A DNA stretch of 64,000 bases from assembly GCA_030430495.1 (NCBI GenBank), contig JAUIKM010000014.1, positions 1 to 64,000 on the forward strand, read 5' to 3'. The translations under genes and the position numbers were made by a program. Below, one piece after another: positions 44,148-52,603 of this stretch; the first letter of the stretch is position 1; each line of letters starts with the position of its first letter. The notes below the pieces were generated by a model. That model saw nothing but the letters and a program-made list of their open reading frames with translations, searched no databases and was not told the origin of the DNA. This stretch comes from a bacterium (GTDB taxonomy: Bacteria; Bacteroidota; Ignavibacteria; Kapaibacteriales; UBA7675).

Positions 44148-45773
44148 ATGCAACGTGCACGAATCCCTTTGATTGGAGTTGTTACGTGCGCCATGCTTGC
44201 CATGACCATTGCGATTGGTTCAGGGACGGCGCAGGCAACGACATCCTCGGAAACTCCCGAAAAACAGGTTAACGTCAAAGTAGTCACAACCGACAACGGA
44301 ACGTCCGAAACAGTAGACAAAATCCTCACGCTCGACAAGAATGCTTCCATTGAGTCCATCCTGCGCGACATGGGTGTCATTGATGAATTCGGCCAGATTG
44401 CCGACAATGAATCCGTAGAAATCATCGTGCGCCGCAAGCGCCACGATGCACTGCTGCAAGACATCAACGTTCAGCTGGAGCCGGCGCCGGGCCCGCCTGT
44501 CTTCCGCACGCCGCCGGTCCAGACCGGCAGCGGCTTCCTGGGCGTTAATATCGCCGACGTGCGTGTTCTCGGCGATGCCGATCAAGGCACGAGCAAAATC
44601 GGCGTGGCCATTCGCTCGATTATTCCCAACACCGGTGCGGCCGATTCAGACCTGCAAGGCGGCGACGTGATCGTAAGCATCGACGGCATCCCCGTGGCGA
44701 GCGTCGATCAGATGGTCAAAACCATCCAGGCGCTCAAACCGGGCAGCAAAGTGGAAATCGAGTTTCTGCGCGACGACAAAAAGATGACGACCGAAGCGAC
44801 GTTGGGTTCGCGTGCCGAATACATGCAACGCCAGCGCGAGCAGAACATCGAGCGCATGTTGCACCGCGAGCGCGAGCGCAGCCAACGGCAACTCGAACGC
44901 AAATCCACTCCTTTTCTCGGAATCGGCCACAAGATCGGCCAGGGCGGCTCCACGGAAGTGACCTACGTCGTTCCCAATACCACGGCGCAAGAAATCGGCA
45001 TTCAGCAGGGCGACAAGATTGTCGGCGTCAACGGTAAAAAAGTCGGCAAACCGATGGAACTGCAAGTGATACTACGCCACTTCGTGACCGTCGGCGAGCC
45101 AATTACCGTCGACGTCGAACGCGACGGCGTCGTTCAAAGTCTCAGCGGCACAGCCAAAGCACGTGAAATGAGGATCCGCTCAAACGTGATGAGGGGTCAA
45201 TGGCACCGGGCTCCCTCCGTGGACATGGAAGAAGCTCAACGCAACATGGAAGAAGCCCGGGAAAACCTTGAGAAAGCCGCTGGTCAAATGGAAGAATACG
45301 CTGCTTTCTGGGAAAACGATTCCGAGATTGTGTTCCTCGAAGCGCCGCACATTGATCCGGATCTCTTTGCTGAACACATGGCCAAGTTCAACCTGGCTCC
45401 GATGGATCAGCCCGAAGTTATCCGCGAAGTGCGCGTCAGCATTTCCGTGCTGGACCTGGGACAGGAAGACATTAACACGCTCAGCCGCCAGATTGGCGGC
45501 GATCTGGCCAACGATCTTGAAGTCCAGGACCTGACGCTCTATCCGAACCCGAGTGATGGACGTTTTAACCTGAACTTTGAACTGCCGGGCGACGGCCTCA
45601 GCGTCGTGAAAATCTTCGACGTCGGCGGCAACGAGATCTATGCCGAAACGCTCAACGGCGTCGACGGCAACTACGAGCGCATGATTGATATCAGCGACAA
45701 ACCGACGGGCGCTTACTTCCTGCAGGTGACGCGCAACGGCCAGTCCTTCACGAAAAAACTGGTGATCGACTGA
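44148..45773 (+). CDS. Secreted double-PDZ protein with T9SS sorting domain
   Basis: A 541-residue exported protein. The signal peptide is IPLIGVVTCAMLAMTIAIGSG. Residues about 25-110 form an unidentified beta-rich domain (VNVKVVTTDNGTSETVDKIL). PDZ 1 (about 125-215) has GFLGVNIADV, TGAADSDLQGGDVIVSIDGI and VEIEFLRDDK. A charged helix (RQREQNIERMLHRERERSQ) links to PDZ 2 (about 250-335: FLGIGHKIGQGG, TTAQEIGIQQGDKIVGVNG). A second helix (EEAQRNMEEARENLEKAAGQ) follows, and the last 80 residues are a T9SS type A sorting domain (LTLYPNPSDGRFNLNFELPG to GAYFLQVTRNG, KKLVID). There is no protease domain, so it is an adaptor. The frame is open to 43926, but the start at 44148 gives the signal peptide. 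Confidence 0.88.
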   Translation: MQRARIPLIGVVTCAMLAMTIAIGSGTAQATTSSETPEKQVNVKVVTTDNGTSETVDKILTLDKNASIESILRDMGVIDEFGQIADNESVEIIVRRKRHDALLQDINVQLEPAPGPPVFRTPPVQTGSGFLGVNIADVRVLGDADQGTSKIGVAIRSIIPNTGAADSDLQGGDVIVSIDGIPVASVDQMVKTIQALKPGSKVEIEFLRDDKKMTTEATLGSRAEYMQRQREQNIERMLHRERERSQRQLERKSTPFLGIGHKIGQGGSTEVTYVVPNTTAQEIGIQQGDKIVGVNGKKVGKPMELQVILRHFVTVGEPITVDVERDGVVQSLSGTAKAREMRIRSNVMRGQWHRAPSVDMEEAQRNMEEARENLEKAAGQMEEYAAFWENDSEIVFLEAPHIDPDLFAEHMAKFNLAPMDQPEVIREVRVSISVLDLGQEDINTLSRQIGGDLANDLEVQDLTLYPNPSDGRFNLNFELPGDGLSVVKIFDVGGNEIYAETLNGVDGNYERMIDISDKPTGAYFLQVTRNGQSFTKKLVID

Positions 45774-45827
45774 TCTGAGACAGACAGTACGTGCAGCGCT
45801 TCAAGGCGCGGCACAGACGTGCAAATA

Positions 45828-45865
45828 AAGGGTGTGTCGGTTTCTGCCGGCACGCCTTTTTTTGT
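45828..45865 (+). terminator. Terminator of the PDZ-T9SS gene
   Basis: GGTGTGTCGG pairs with CCGGCACGCC (two G-U pairs) around a short loop, followed by a run of seven T. It lies about 55 bp after the stop. Confidence 0.8.
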
Positions 45866-45879
45866 GGCTTCGCTCGCGC

Positions 45880-45901
45880 TGACAAACAAAAATGGATTTG
45901 G
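45880..45901 (+). repeat. Dispersed repeat copy, GGATTTGG subtype
   Basis: TGACAAACAAAA followed by ATGGATTTGG. It matches the copy at 32694-32715 at 20 of 22 positions. It lies between a terminator and a small minus-strand gene. Confidence 0.75.
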
Positions 45902-45905
45902 TATT

Positions 45906-46091
45906 TCAGTGAAGGCGAGGATCGAGTTTGCCGCTGCCGCCGCATTTGCGACAGGTTTCCTTCATCCGCACGCCCTCGTACCAACCGCGGCCATGGCAGG
46001 AGGGGCAGGCGTGGCGCATGTTGTGGATGATGCGCACGGCGGCATAGACAACGGCAGAAACAACGACCAGAACAAGCAGATAGCGAAACAT
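45906..46091 (-). CDS. Tiny membrane-anchored DnaJ-type zinc-finger protein
   Basis: A 61-residue protein. An N-terminal membrane span (YLLVLVVVSAVVYAAVRII) is followed by a short domain with two CxxCxGxG-type units, CPSCHGRGW (29-37) and CRKCGGSGK (47-55). Paired units of this kind form one zinc site in the DnaJ cysteine-rich domain, but here there is no J domain and no chaperone fold. Four Cys fit a single zinc ion. Topology suggests an anchored zinc knuckle, possibly on the cytosolic side. Function unknown; a role in protein quality control is a guess. It is flanked by other-strand genes, so it is a monocistronic small gene. Confidence 0.8.
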   Translation of the reverse strand: MFRYLLVLVVVSAVVYAAVRIIHNMRHACPSCHGRGWYEGVRMKETCRKCGGSGKLDPRLH

Positions 46092-46267
46092 GGCAACGCC
46101 GTAGAATGTCGGACAAAAACGGAGAAGGAAAATGTGTTTCGTACGAAACAGCCCGACAGACGACCGTGGTCCACAAAGCGTTTAAAAGGCAAACAATCCA
46201 AGCGCTTGCGCGATCAGATTGTCCGCCAGTCAAGAAGAATTTCACCGTTTTCGGAAATTTCGCCGCA

Positions 46268-46636
46268 TCAGGCCCGCGAATGGAAAGCAACTTTGTTGCC
46301 TTCGGAATCCATGAAAATCGCAAAGTAGCCGATTTCATCGGTGATTTTGGTCTTCGGCATCAGCACTTTCCCGCCGGCGCTTTCCACGCGGCTCAGCGGC
46401 GTGTCCAGGTTGTCGCCGCCATTGAGGAAAATCAGCGAACCGTCGGCGGAGGGCACATAACCTTCACCGGCCACTACGGCGCCGGAGACGCCGCCTTCGG
46501 CATAGGGGAAAAATGCCATTTGGCTGCCCATCATTTCCTGGGCGGGCATATCGGTGGCGAGCACTTCGGAGTAGAACTTGACGGCGCGGTCGAATTTGGC
46601 CGCCGGGATTTCAAACCAATTGATGGCGTTTGCCAT
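46268..46636 (-). CDS. VOC-family (glyoxalase-fold) protein
   Basis: A 122-residue single-module glyoxalase/bleomycin-resistance/dioxygenase-fold protein. It has the paired beta-alpha-beta-beta-beta units: NAINWFEIPAAKFDRAVKFY (start of the first), FFPYAEGGVSGAVV, then SLIFLNGGDNLDTPLSRVES and IGYFAIFMDSEGNKVAFHS. The opening WFEIPAAKFDRAVKFYSEVL is the pattern of YycE/PhnB-like small VOC proteins that are common in this group. The metal-ligand pattern is incomplete: the first strand lacks the usual His, so enzymatic activity is uncertain. Homodimerisation is expected. Confidence 0.9.
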   Translation of the reverse strand: MANAINWFEIPAAKFDRAVKFYSEVLATDMPAQEMMGSQMAFFPYAEGGVSGAVVAGEGYVPSADGSLIFLNGGDNLDTPLSRVESAGGKVLMPKTKITDEIGYFAIFMDSEGNKVAFHSRA

Positions 46637-46820
46637 GACTATTGTTCCTGGATAAATTGAAAGATCAGATCGGAGTTACGAAGGCCAATCTAGCTCGTTC
46701 CTGCAGGCCGCTAAAAACAAACTTTGGCCGGTTCGTAAACTTTCAAGCAGACCGGAATTGCGCCATAACGGCGATATTTTGCAAATTTGAGCGTTTTACC
46801 GTCTCTCAAACGTAGGTTTT

Positions 46821-48335
46821 ATGCCTCGCAACACAGACCTGTTCGACCTGATCAAGAGCATGACGCCGGCGGAAAAGCGTCAGTTGCGCCTCTCGGCGGG
46901 CAGCCGCGCGGACGACAGCAACTACCTGCAGCTCTTTGATGCGATCGACGCGCAGGAGGAGTACGACGAGGGCGCGATCAAGGGGCACTTTGCCGACAAG
47001 GCCTTTGTGCGTCAGCTGCACGTCACCAAAAACTACCTGTGGCGTCAGATCATGAAGTGCCTGCGTCCGCGTTACGGCGCGGCGTCGCGTCAGCACGAAA
47101 TCCGCGAACTGATTGTCGAGGCGGAGATTCTCTACGACCGCGAGCTCTTTGACCAGTGCCGCCGCATTCTGGACAAAGCGGAAAACCTGGCGCGCGAGTT
47201 TGAGTGTTTTGCCGAGCTGCTGAGCGTGCTGAGCTGGCAGCGCAAACTGACGATCCAGCTTTCGACCGTCGGCAACAACCGCAACCTTCTGCTGGACGTG
47301 ATCGGGCAGGAAAACGAGTTGCTGCACGTGCTGCTCAATCTCAACGACTACAACCGACTTTCGGCCGGCATTTACGACACGCTGGACCGCGAGCGCGCCA
47401 ATCCCGACGATCCCGAGGTGCGGCGCGAGCTGGCCATGCTGGAATCCGCCGACCAGGCGCTGAGCCTCAACGCGCGCATCCTCTACTACTACGCGGCGCA
47501 GACCTACGCTTTTTTCCAGAACCGCCACGACCAGGCCTGCGAAGCCATTGAAGCCAAGATCGCCATGCTGGAGGGCCGTCCGCGCTACATCCGCGAATAC
47601 CCGCGCGTCTACGTTACGACGCTCACCAATTACGCCGCCGTCCTGCTGCATCTCAAACGCTATGACAAACTGGAGGCGACGCTGCAGCGCATTCGCGAGC
47701 TGCCGGAGGAGCTGCGCTGGAAGGAGCGCAGCCCCACGATGGTCAAGGTGTTGTTGCAGACATACAATCTGGAGCTGGAGATGTACCGCGATCGCGGCTT
47801 AAACAAACGCGGCCTGGCGCTGCAGGAAGAGACCACGGCGCTGTTAAACAGATACCGCGTCAGCGCCGCACGCGACTACCACATTCTGTTCGCGTATCAA
47901 TACGCCTACCTGCATTTCCGCCAGGGCGCGTTTAACGAGGCGCTGGAGCAGCTTAACATGATGTTCAGCTTCGGCAAGGAGACCGAGCGCATTCACGTGG
48001 CGGCATACGGCCACATGCTGCGTCTGCTGATTTACTTTGAGCTGGGGCACATTACGGTGCTCAAATACTCAATTGAATCGTACCGCCGCTACATTAACAA
48101 GCGCGCCGCGCCGATGCTGTTTGAGCGCGAGATTTTACGCTTTTTTGCGCGCATCTGCCAGGCTCCGCCGGACGACTACAACAGCATCCTGCACGAGTTG
48201 TGGCACAAGCTGTTCGACAGCGCCGACGGCATGGCGGCCGAGCACGCCGACCACTTTGCCCTGTTTAACGACTATCTGAACATTCGCCAATGGCTCGGCG
48301 AGCGACTTGACATTCTCTCCCGGCCCGCAGCTTGA
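46821..48335 (+). CDS. Conserved Bacteroidota protein of unknown function, helical-repeat
   Basis: A 504-residue, almost entirely alpha-helical protein without signal peptide. The opening TDLFDLIKSMTPAEKRQLRL followed by NYLQLFDAIDAQEEYDE and FVRQLHVTKNYLWRQIMKCL is a pattern I know from many Bacteroidota genomes as an uncharacterised family of similar length. The middle and C-terminal parts contain TPR-like helix pairs (LTNYAAVLLHLKRYDKLEATL, QYAYLHFRQGAFNEALEQL). The start region resembles a small DNA- or protein-binding helical domain. It is monocistronic. No function is proposed. Two L-N pairs use the rare-looking TTA-AAC codons at 47811 and 47844. Confidence 0.85.
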   Translation: MPRNTDLFDLIKSMTPAEKRQLRLSAGSRADDSNYLQLFDAIDAQEEYDEGAIKGHFADKAFVRQLHVTKNYLWRQIMKCLRPRYGAASRQHEIRELIVEAEILYDRELFDQCRRILDKAENLAREFECFAELLSVLSWQRKLTIQLSTVGNNRNLLLDVIGQENELLHVLLNLNDYNRLSAGIYDTLDRERANPDDPEVRRELAMLESADQALSLNARILYYYAAQTYAFFQNRHDQACEAIEAKIAMLEGRPRYIREYPRVYVTTLTNYAAVLLHLKRYDKLEATLQRIRELPEELRWKERSPTMVKVLLQTYNLELEMYRDRGLNKRGLALQEETTALLNRYRVSAARDYHILFAYQYAYLHFRQGAFNEALEQLNMMFSFGKETERIHVAAYGHMLRLLIYFELGHITVLKYSIESYRRYINKRAAPMLFEREILRFFARICQAPPDDYNSILHELWHKLFDSADGMAAEHADHFALFNDYLNIRQWLGERLDILSRPAA

Positions 48336-48456
48336 GCGCTTCGCCGTCGCAGACTCCCGGCTTGCTTTTTTCTTTTTGTTAACCAATGCACGCAGAGCCG
48401 GAAGCCGCGCAATTTGTGCGCAGCCTCGGGCTCTTCAACAGCGTTTTATTAAACAG

Positions 48457-49011
48457 CTAGAAGTAGATGTTAACGCTGAATTGACTGGCTGTCCTGACGT
48501 TTGTGCGCGTGTCCTCCAGGGTTAGCGGCACACCCGGCGATACAAATGTTGTGCGGCGCACCGTACTTTGTGTGGCCGTCAGATTCAATTCCGCACCAAA
48601 ACTGAGGCTGCGCGTAACAAAGAACTCCGCGCCAAAGCCCAGACTGGCGTTCCAGCCCGAGGTATTGCCGTTCTCTTCGGTCACGCGCAGCACGTACATT
48701 GCCGACGCTGCAGCAAAGAGGAATACATCCTTGTCGACTTCGTCCGGCACCTCGCTGAAGTACTTGCGGGCATTGCAGCCCAGTGAATAGGTGTCGACGC
48801 CCTCCATCCAGTTGCCGGCAAAGGCGGGTGCAATCGTGAAAGCATCGCCGATCCAAACGGGCATGCTCAGGGTCGAAGATACGGAGTTAATCGACGCGGT
48901 GATCCCGATGTCGTCTTCGGCAAACAGCGGGGTACAGCAGCCGAACAGGAACAATGCAGACAGAATTGCGCGGCACAGAGCGCCGCGTTTAACAAACATC
49001 AAAGCCAGCAT
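48457..49011 (-). CDS. Small outer-membrane beta-barrel protein
   Basis: An approximately 184-residue exported protein. The signal peptide (LCRAILSALFLFGCCTPLFA) is followed by alternating amphipathic strands (GITASINSVSSTLSMPVWIG, AFTIAPAFAGNWMEG, ASAMYVLRVTEENGNTSG, NASLGFGAEFFVTRSLSFGA, SQFSVNIYF). It ends in a C-terminal phenylalanine, the outer-membrane insertion signal. About eight strands are expected, as in OmpA/OmpW-size barrels. Starts at 49011 or 48999 both give a signal peptide; the upstream extension to 49119 does not look coding. Specific function unknown. Confidence 0.8.
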   Translation of the reverse strand: MLALMFVKRGALCRAILSALFLFGCCTPLFAEDDIGITASINSVSSTLSMPVWIGDAFTIAPAFAGNWMEGVDTYSLGCNARKYFSEVPDEVDKDVFLFAAASAMYVLRVTEENGNTSGWNASLGFGAEFFVTRSLSFGAELNLTATQSTVRRTTFVSPGVPLTLEDTRTNVRTASQFSVNIYF

Positions 49012-49347
49012 AATACTACTCCAGATTTGAGTAAAAGAGCCGCCATGCCCGCAGTGATTCGGACCTGTCGCCAAGACGCAACCGATACAACATGTCAATG
49101 CCGTGGCCGCAGTCCGCAAGCGTCGATGTCAGAGTGGGAAGTGAACCGGAGCGGCGAGCTCCGCGGCATCTGCTGTGCCGACGTTCAAACAAACAGTGGA
49201 AAGTGAAGTGACGCTTACTGCAGCGGGCGATCCGGGAGCCTGGCGGCGCAGCACGATAAAAGCCGGAAAGCGCGAAGGTAATCAAAGATCGAGTATCGGC
49301 AAAGTCACAAAACGGGGGATATGTCAGCCACACCACACCACAGCCCC
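49012..49347. other. Non-coding gap
   Basis: About 335 bp between two minus-strand genes; no RNA, repeat or convincing frame is recognised. The promoter of the outer-membrane protein should lie near 49012-49100. Confidence 0.4.
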
Positions 49348-51477
49348 TCACTCCACCATCACCTTGTCTTCATAACACCACACCCAGGTCTCGCCGGGCT
49401 CCGCCGAGCGTATCAGCGGATGCCCGCTGCTCTGCGCGTGTTTGCTCGCGTGACGATTTGGTGAGTCGTCGCAGCAGCCGACGTGCCCGCAGCTTAAACA
49501 CACACGCAGGTGCACCCAGCTGTCGCCGCTGCGCAGACATTCCTCGCAGCCGTCCGATCGCGGGATCACTCTGATCTCCGACGTTAAATGAGAACACCCG
49601 CTTACATCCCCCGCAGCGGCCGGTACTACGATCGTGCTTTCCGTGTCGACGCGCGTGCGCGCGCCGTGACGGCGCGGCGCAGGTGCCGGAACGGTGTTCT
49701 CCTTTTTCAGGACCGCGGCGTAGTTGTTCTCGCGGATGCGCTGTACCTCCGCGTTGATCATGCCCTCGTCCACCTTGTAGTCGCGCAGCAGCTCGGCAAA
49801 GAGCTGCACGATGCTTTCGTGCTCTTCGGCGATAACGCAGTGTGCACCCGCCTGATGCAGATGATCGACCTCCGAAACGTAGCGCGTGCGCGCCACGATG
49901 CGCAGCGCCGGATTCATCGCGCGCGCCACGCCGATGATATGCGCCGTCGTCTCGGGCTTGTCGTCCGCTATCACCAGCAGGCGCGCCGCGCCCGCGCCCG
50001 CACGCTGCAACGTCATGTTTTTTGTGGAGTCGCCGCGCAGGACGGGCAGTCCCTCCGCCTCGGCTTCCAGCGCGCCCTCCGGGCTCAGCGTCGTGATGAC
50101 ATAGGGCACATCTGCGTTGCGCAGGACCCGCACCAGATGGCGCGCAGCGTTGCCGTATCCCGCAATGATAATGTGATCGCTCAGATCGATGCCGTGTCCG
50201 TCTTCAACGCTTTCCATCTCCGCATGCATCGACTCCACCATTTTGTCTTCGCTGCGGCGGCGCAGCCGCTCCGCTCCGCGCGCGCCGGCGATGCGCAGGA
50301 AGGGCGTCATCACCATCATAATGACGGTCGCGGCGATAAAAGCCTGCGAGCCCAGTCCTTCCATGCCCGCCGGAAACAGACCCGCCTCACGGCCGACGCG
50401 CTCAAGCACAAAAGAAAACTCGCCGATCTGCGCCAGCAGCATGCTCGACGCAAACACCACCGGCATGGCGTAACCCAGCAGACGCACGCTCACCGCCGTT
50501 GTAAGCAGTTTGATCAGAAATACCACCAGCACGCAGGCCAGCACCAGCGGCAGATTGTTCAACAGAAAACTCAGGTCCAGCAGCATGCCGACGGAAACAA
50601 AAAAGGTCGCGCTGAAGATGATCTGCAGCGGCATGATTTCGCTCATCGCATGTTCGCTGAATCGGCTCTCGCTGACAATCAGACCGGCCAGGAAAGCGCC
50701 GAGCGAGAGGCTGACGTCGGCCAGACTGGTCAGGTAGGCCGTGCCGAGACAGATGCCGATCACCGTCAGCAGGAAGATCTCCGGCGAACAGGTGCGCGCC
50801 ACCGCTTCCAGTAATCTGGGCATCACGCGCCGCGCCACAAGCAGAACCAGAACGATGATCACGCCGGCCTTGCCCAGGGCCAGCACGATGTCCAGCGGCG
50901 AACCCGATCCGCCCTCGCCCAGAAAAGGCACGAGCATGACCATGACGATGATCGCCAGATCCTGAAATATCAACAGGCCCAGACCGACCTGGCCGTGCTC
51001 CGAATTGATCTCGCCGCCGTTGTTGAGCACTTTCAGCACGATGGCGGTGGACGACAAGGCCACCAGAAAACCGGTAAACACACCCGCCTGCCAGGAGACG
51101 CCGCAGAGTACTAGAATGCCGGTCGTCAAGCCCGTCACAAGCAGGACCTGAAGTCCCCCGCCGCCGAAAATCAGTCGCTGGATGCGCGCCAGTTTTTCGA
51201 GGCTGAATTCAATCCCGATCGTGAACAGCAGCAGAATCACGCCGACCTCGGCGGCGGCGTCCACGAGCGCCTGGTCCCGCACCAGCGCCAATCCCATGGG
51301 GCCGATAACCACGCCGGCCAGCAAAAAGCCGACGATCGGCAGGATGCCGATGCGCTGGCAGACAAAAGCGATCAACGCGCCCGCAATAATCAGCGCCGCG
51401 ATCTCCACAAAAAATTCGGGCGCCGCGCCCGCGGCAAGAAAGAGATTCATCATTTGGTGAGCTTTCGATTCAGACAT
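49348..51477 (-). CDS. CPA2 cation:proton antiporter (KefB/YbaL-like) with TrkA-N and UBP-type zinc-finger domains
   Basis: A 709-residue inner-membrane antiporter exchanging K+ or Na+ for H+. Residues 15-400 carry about 12 spans, including the CPA2 core GILPIVGFLLAGVVIGPMGL, TIGIEFSL and GLGLLIFQDLAIIVMVMLVP (with the essential Gln-Asp pair). A TrkA-N Rossmann domain at about 425-540 (HIIIAGYGNAARHLVRVLRN, GxGxxG-like) senses nucleotide or glutathione-like ligands. The C terminus is a UBP-type zinc finger (about 635-700: CEECLRSGDSWVHLRVCLSC, HVGCCDDSPNRHASKH). Such fusions recur in bacteria; the finger may bind a peptide C terminus. It ends the mutM operon, 65 bp downstream of mutM. Confidence 0.93.
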   Translation of the reverse strand: MSESKAHQMMNLFLAAGAAPEFFVEIAALIIAGALIAFVCQRIGILPIVGFLLAGVVIGPMGLALVRDQALVDAAAEVGVILLLFTIGIEFSLEKLARIQRLIFGGGGLQVLLVTGLTTGILVLCGVSWQAGVFTGFLVALSSTAIVLKVLNNGGEINSEHGQVGLGLLIFQDLAIIVMVMLVPFLGEGGSGSPLDIVLALGKAGVIIVLVLLVARRVMPRLLEAVARTCSPEIFLLTVIGICLGTAYLTSLADVSLSLGAFLAGLIVSESRFSEHAMSEIMPLQIIFSATFFVSVGMLLDLSFLLNNLPLVLACVLVVFLIKLLTTAVSVRLLGYAMPVVFASSMLLAQIGEFSFVLERVGREAGLFPAGMEGLGSQAFIAATVIMMVMTPFLRIAGARGAERLRRRSEDKMVESMHAEMESVEDGHGIDLSDHIIIAGYGNAARHLVRVLRNADVPYVITTLSPEGALEAEAEGLPVLRGDSTKNMTLQRAGAGAARLLVIADDKPETTAHIIGVARAMNPALRIVARTRYVSEVDHLHQAGAHCVIAEEHESIVQLFAELLRDYKVDEGMINAEVQRIRENNYAAVLKKENTVPAPAPRRHGARTRVDTESTIVVPAAAGDVSGCSHLTSEIRVIPRSDGCEECLRSGDSWVHLRVCLSCGHVGCCDDSPNRHASKHAQSSGHPLIRSAEPGETWVWCYEDKVMVE

Positions 51478-51542
51478 CGGACAACCAGCAATTGCGGCGA
51501 TAAATTACCGGTGCGGCAGGCTAATTACAAACGGACGCCGCT

Positions 51543-52379
51543 TCAGTCCGGCGCGGCCTGACAGCGCGGGCAGACGTGCGTGGAACGCTGCGCCAGCACC
51601 AGGCGAACTACCGTCTCGCCGCAGCGCGGGCAGGCTTCGCCCGTGCGCCGGAAAACGCGCAGATCTTCCTTGTTGCCGCCGCGGCGCCCGGCCACCGAGT
51701 AAAAAGTCGTTTTGCCCGTGCCCAGCGTCGTGCCCAGATTCTTCAGCCCGCGCCGCAGCACCAGCGGGATGGCCTTGTACAGGCGCTTCAGTTCGGCGCT
51801 TGTGAGCGTGTCGGCGCGACGCGACGGATGCAGTTTTGCCTCCCACAGCGCCTCGTCGATGTAGATATTGCCCAGCCCCGCCACAATTTCCTGGTCGAAG
51901 AGCAGCGCTTTGATCATGCGCGAGCGCCCCGCCAGCAAAGCCTCGAATGTTTTCAGGTCAAAGTCCGCGCCGAGCGGCTCCACGCCCAGTTTGCCAAGTA
52001 TCTCCCGCGGCTCGCGCGTCAGGATCACGCGCCCGAATTTGCGCGTGTCGTGGAAGCGCAGCTCGCGTCCGTCGTCCAGTGTCAGCGCTACGTGTTCGTG
52101 TTTGGAGCGCGGCTCCTCCGGTGCGGTGAAGTGCAGCCGACCGGACATGCGCAGGTGAATCAGGAGTGTGTAGTCCTCGCTCAGGTCGGCCGTGATCCAC
52201 TTGGCGCGGCGGCCCAGCGCTTCAAAGCGCCGCCCCGCGATCGCCGCGGCAAATTCCTCCGGCGTCATGCCGCGCACCGTGCGCGGCCAGCTTACGTCCG
52301 CGGCCAGGACGCGGCGGCCGGTCAGTCCGGCGGCGTCAAGATCGTTGACGACTGTTTGTACTTCGGGCAGTTCGGGCAT
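51543..52379 (-). CDS. mutM: Formamidopyrimidine-DNA glycosylase
   Basis: Bifunctional glycosylase/AP lyase that excises 8-oxoguanine and Fapy lesions. The mature N terminus is PELPEVQTVV, with catalytic Pro1 and Glu2 after Met removal. Further landmarks are LGRRAKWI (the conserved Lys, near residue 58 of the precursor), HLRMSGRL, FHDTRKFGR, the helix-two-turn-helix region IVAGLGNIYIDEALWEAKLHP, and the zinc finger CPRCGETVVRLVLAQRSTHVC, of which the CPRC and final CPRC pairs bind zinc. The 278-residue length is typical. Start 52379 is fixed by the catalytic N terminus; the frame continuing to 52547 is not used. It probably forms an operon with the antiporter. Confidence 0.97.
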   Translation of the reverse strand: MPELPEVQTVVNDLDAAGLTGRRVLAADVSWPRTVRGMTPEEFAAAIAGRRFEALGRRAKWITADLSEDYTLLIHLRMSGRLHFTAPEEPRSKHEHVALTLDDGRELRFHDTRKFGRVILTREPREILGKLGVEPLGADFDLKTFEALLAGRSRMIKALLFDQEIVAGLGNIYIDEALWEAKLHPSRRADTLTSAELKRLYKAIPLVLRRGLKNLGTTLGTGKTTFYSVAGRRGGNKEDLRVFRRTGEACPRCGETVVRLVLAQRSTHVCPRCQAAPD

Positions 52380-52534
52380 GCCGGCGCTCCGCAATGTTGT
52401 CTGGTTAAAGTGAAAAGCGGCCCGCAACTGCCGGTCCGCATGGCCGCAAAGCGGGCGAACGGCGCGGCGACTTATTGTACATGTGCGCCCGTCGCGGTTC
52501 GGAGAACTGCCGCTTCCGTCTCGGTGACGAACAT

Positions 52535-52570
52535 AAAAAAGCCGCAAACGACAATCATGTCATCTGCGGC
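52535..52570 (-). terminator. Terminator of the ten-cysteine protein gene
   Basis: On the minus strand GCCGCAGATGAC pairs with GTCGTTTGCGGC (one mismatch region), followed by TTTTTTATG. It is 35-70 bp after the stop codon at 52604. Confidence 0.8.
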
Positions 52571-52603
52571 CGCGGCATTCGGCGCTCCACTACCTGGTCA
52601 GAA

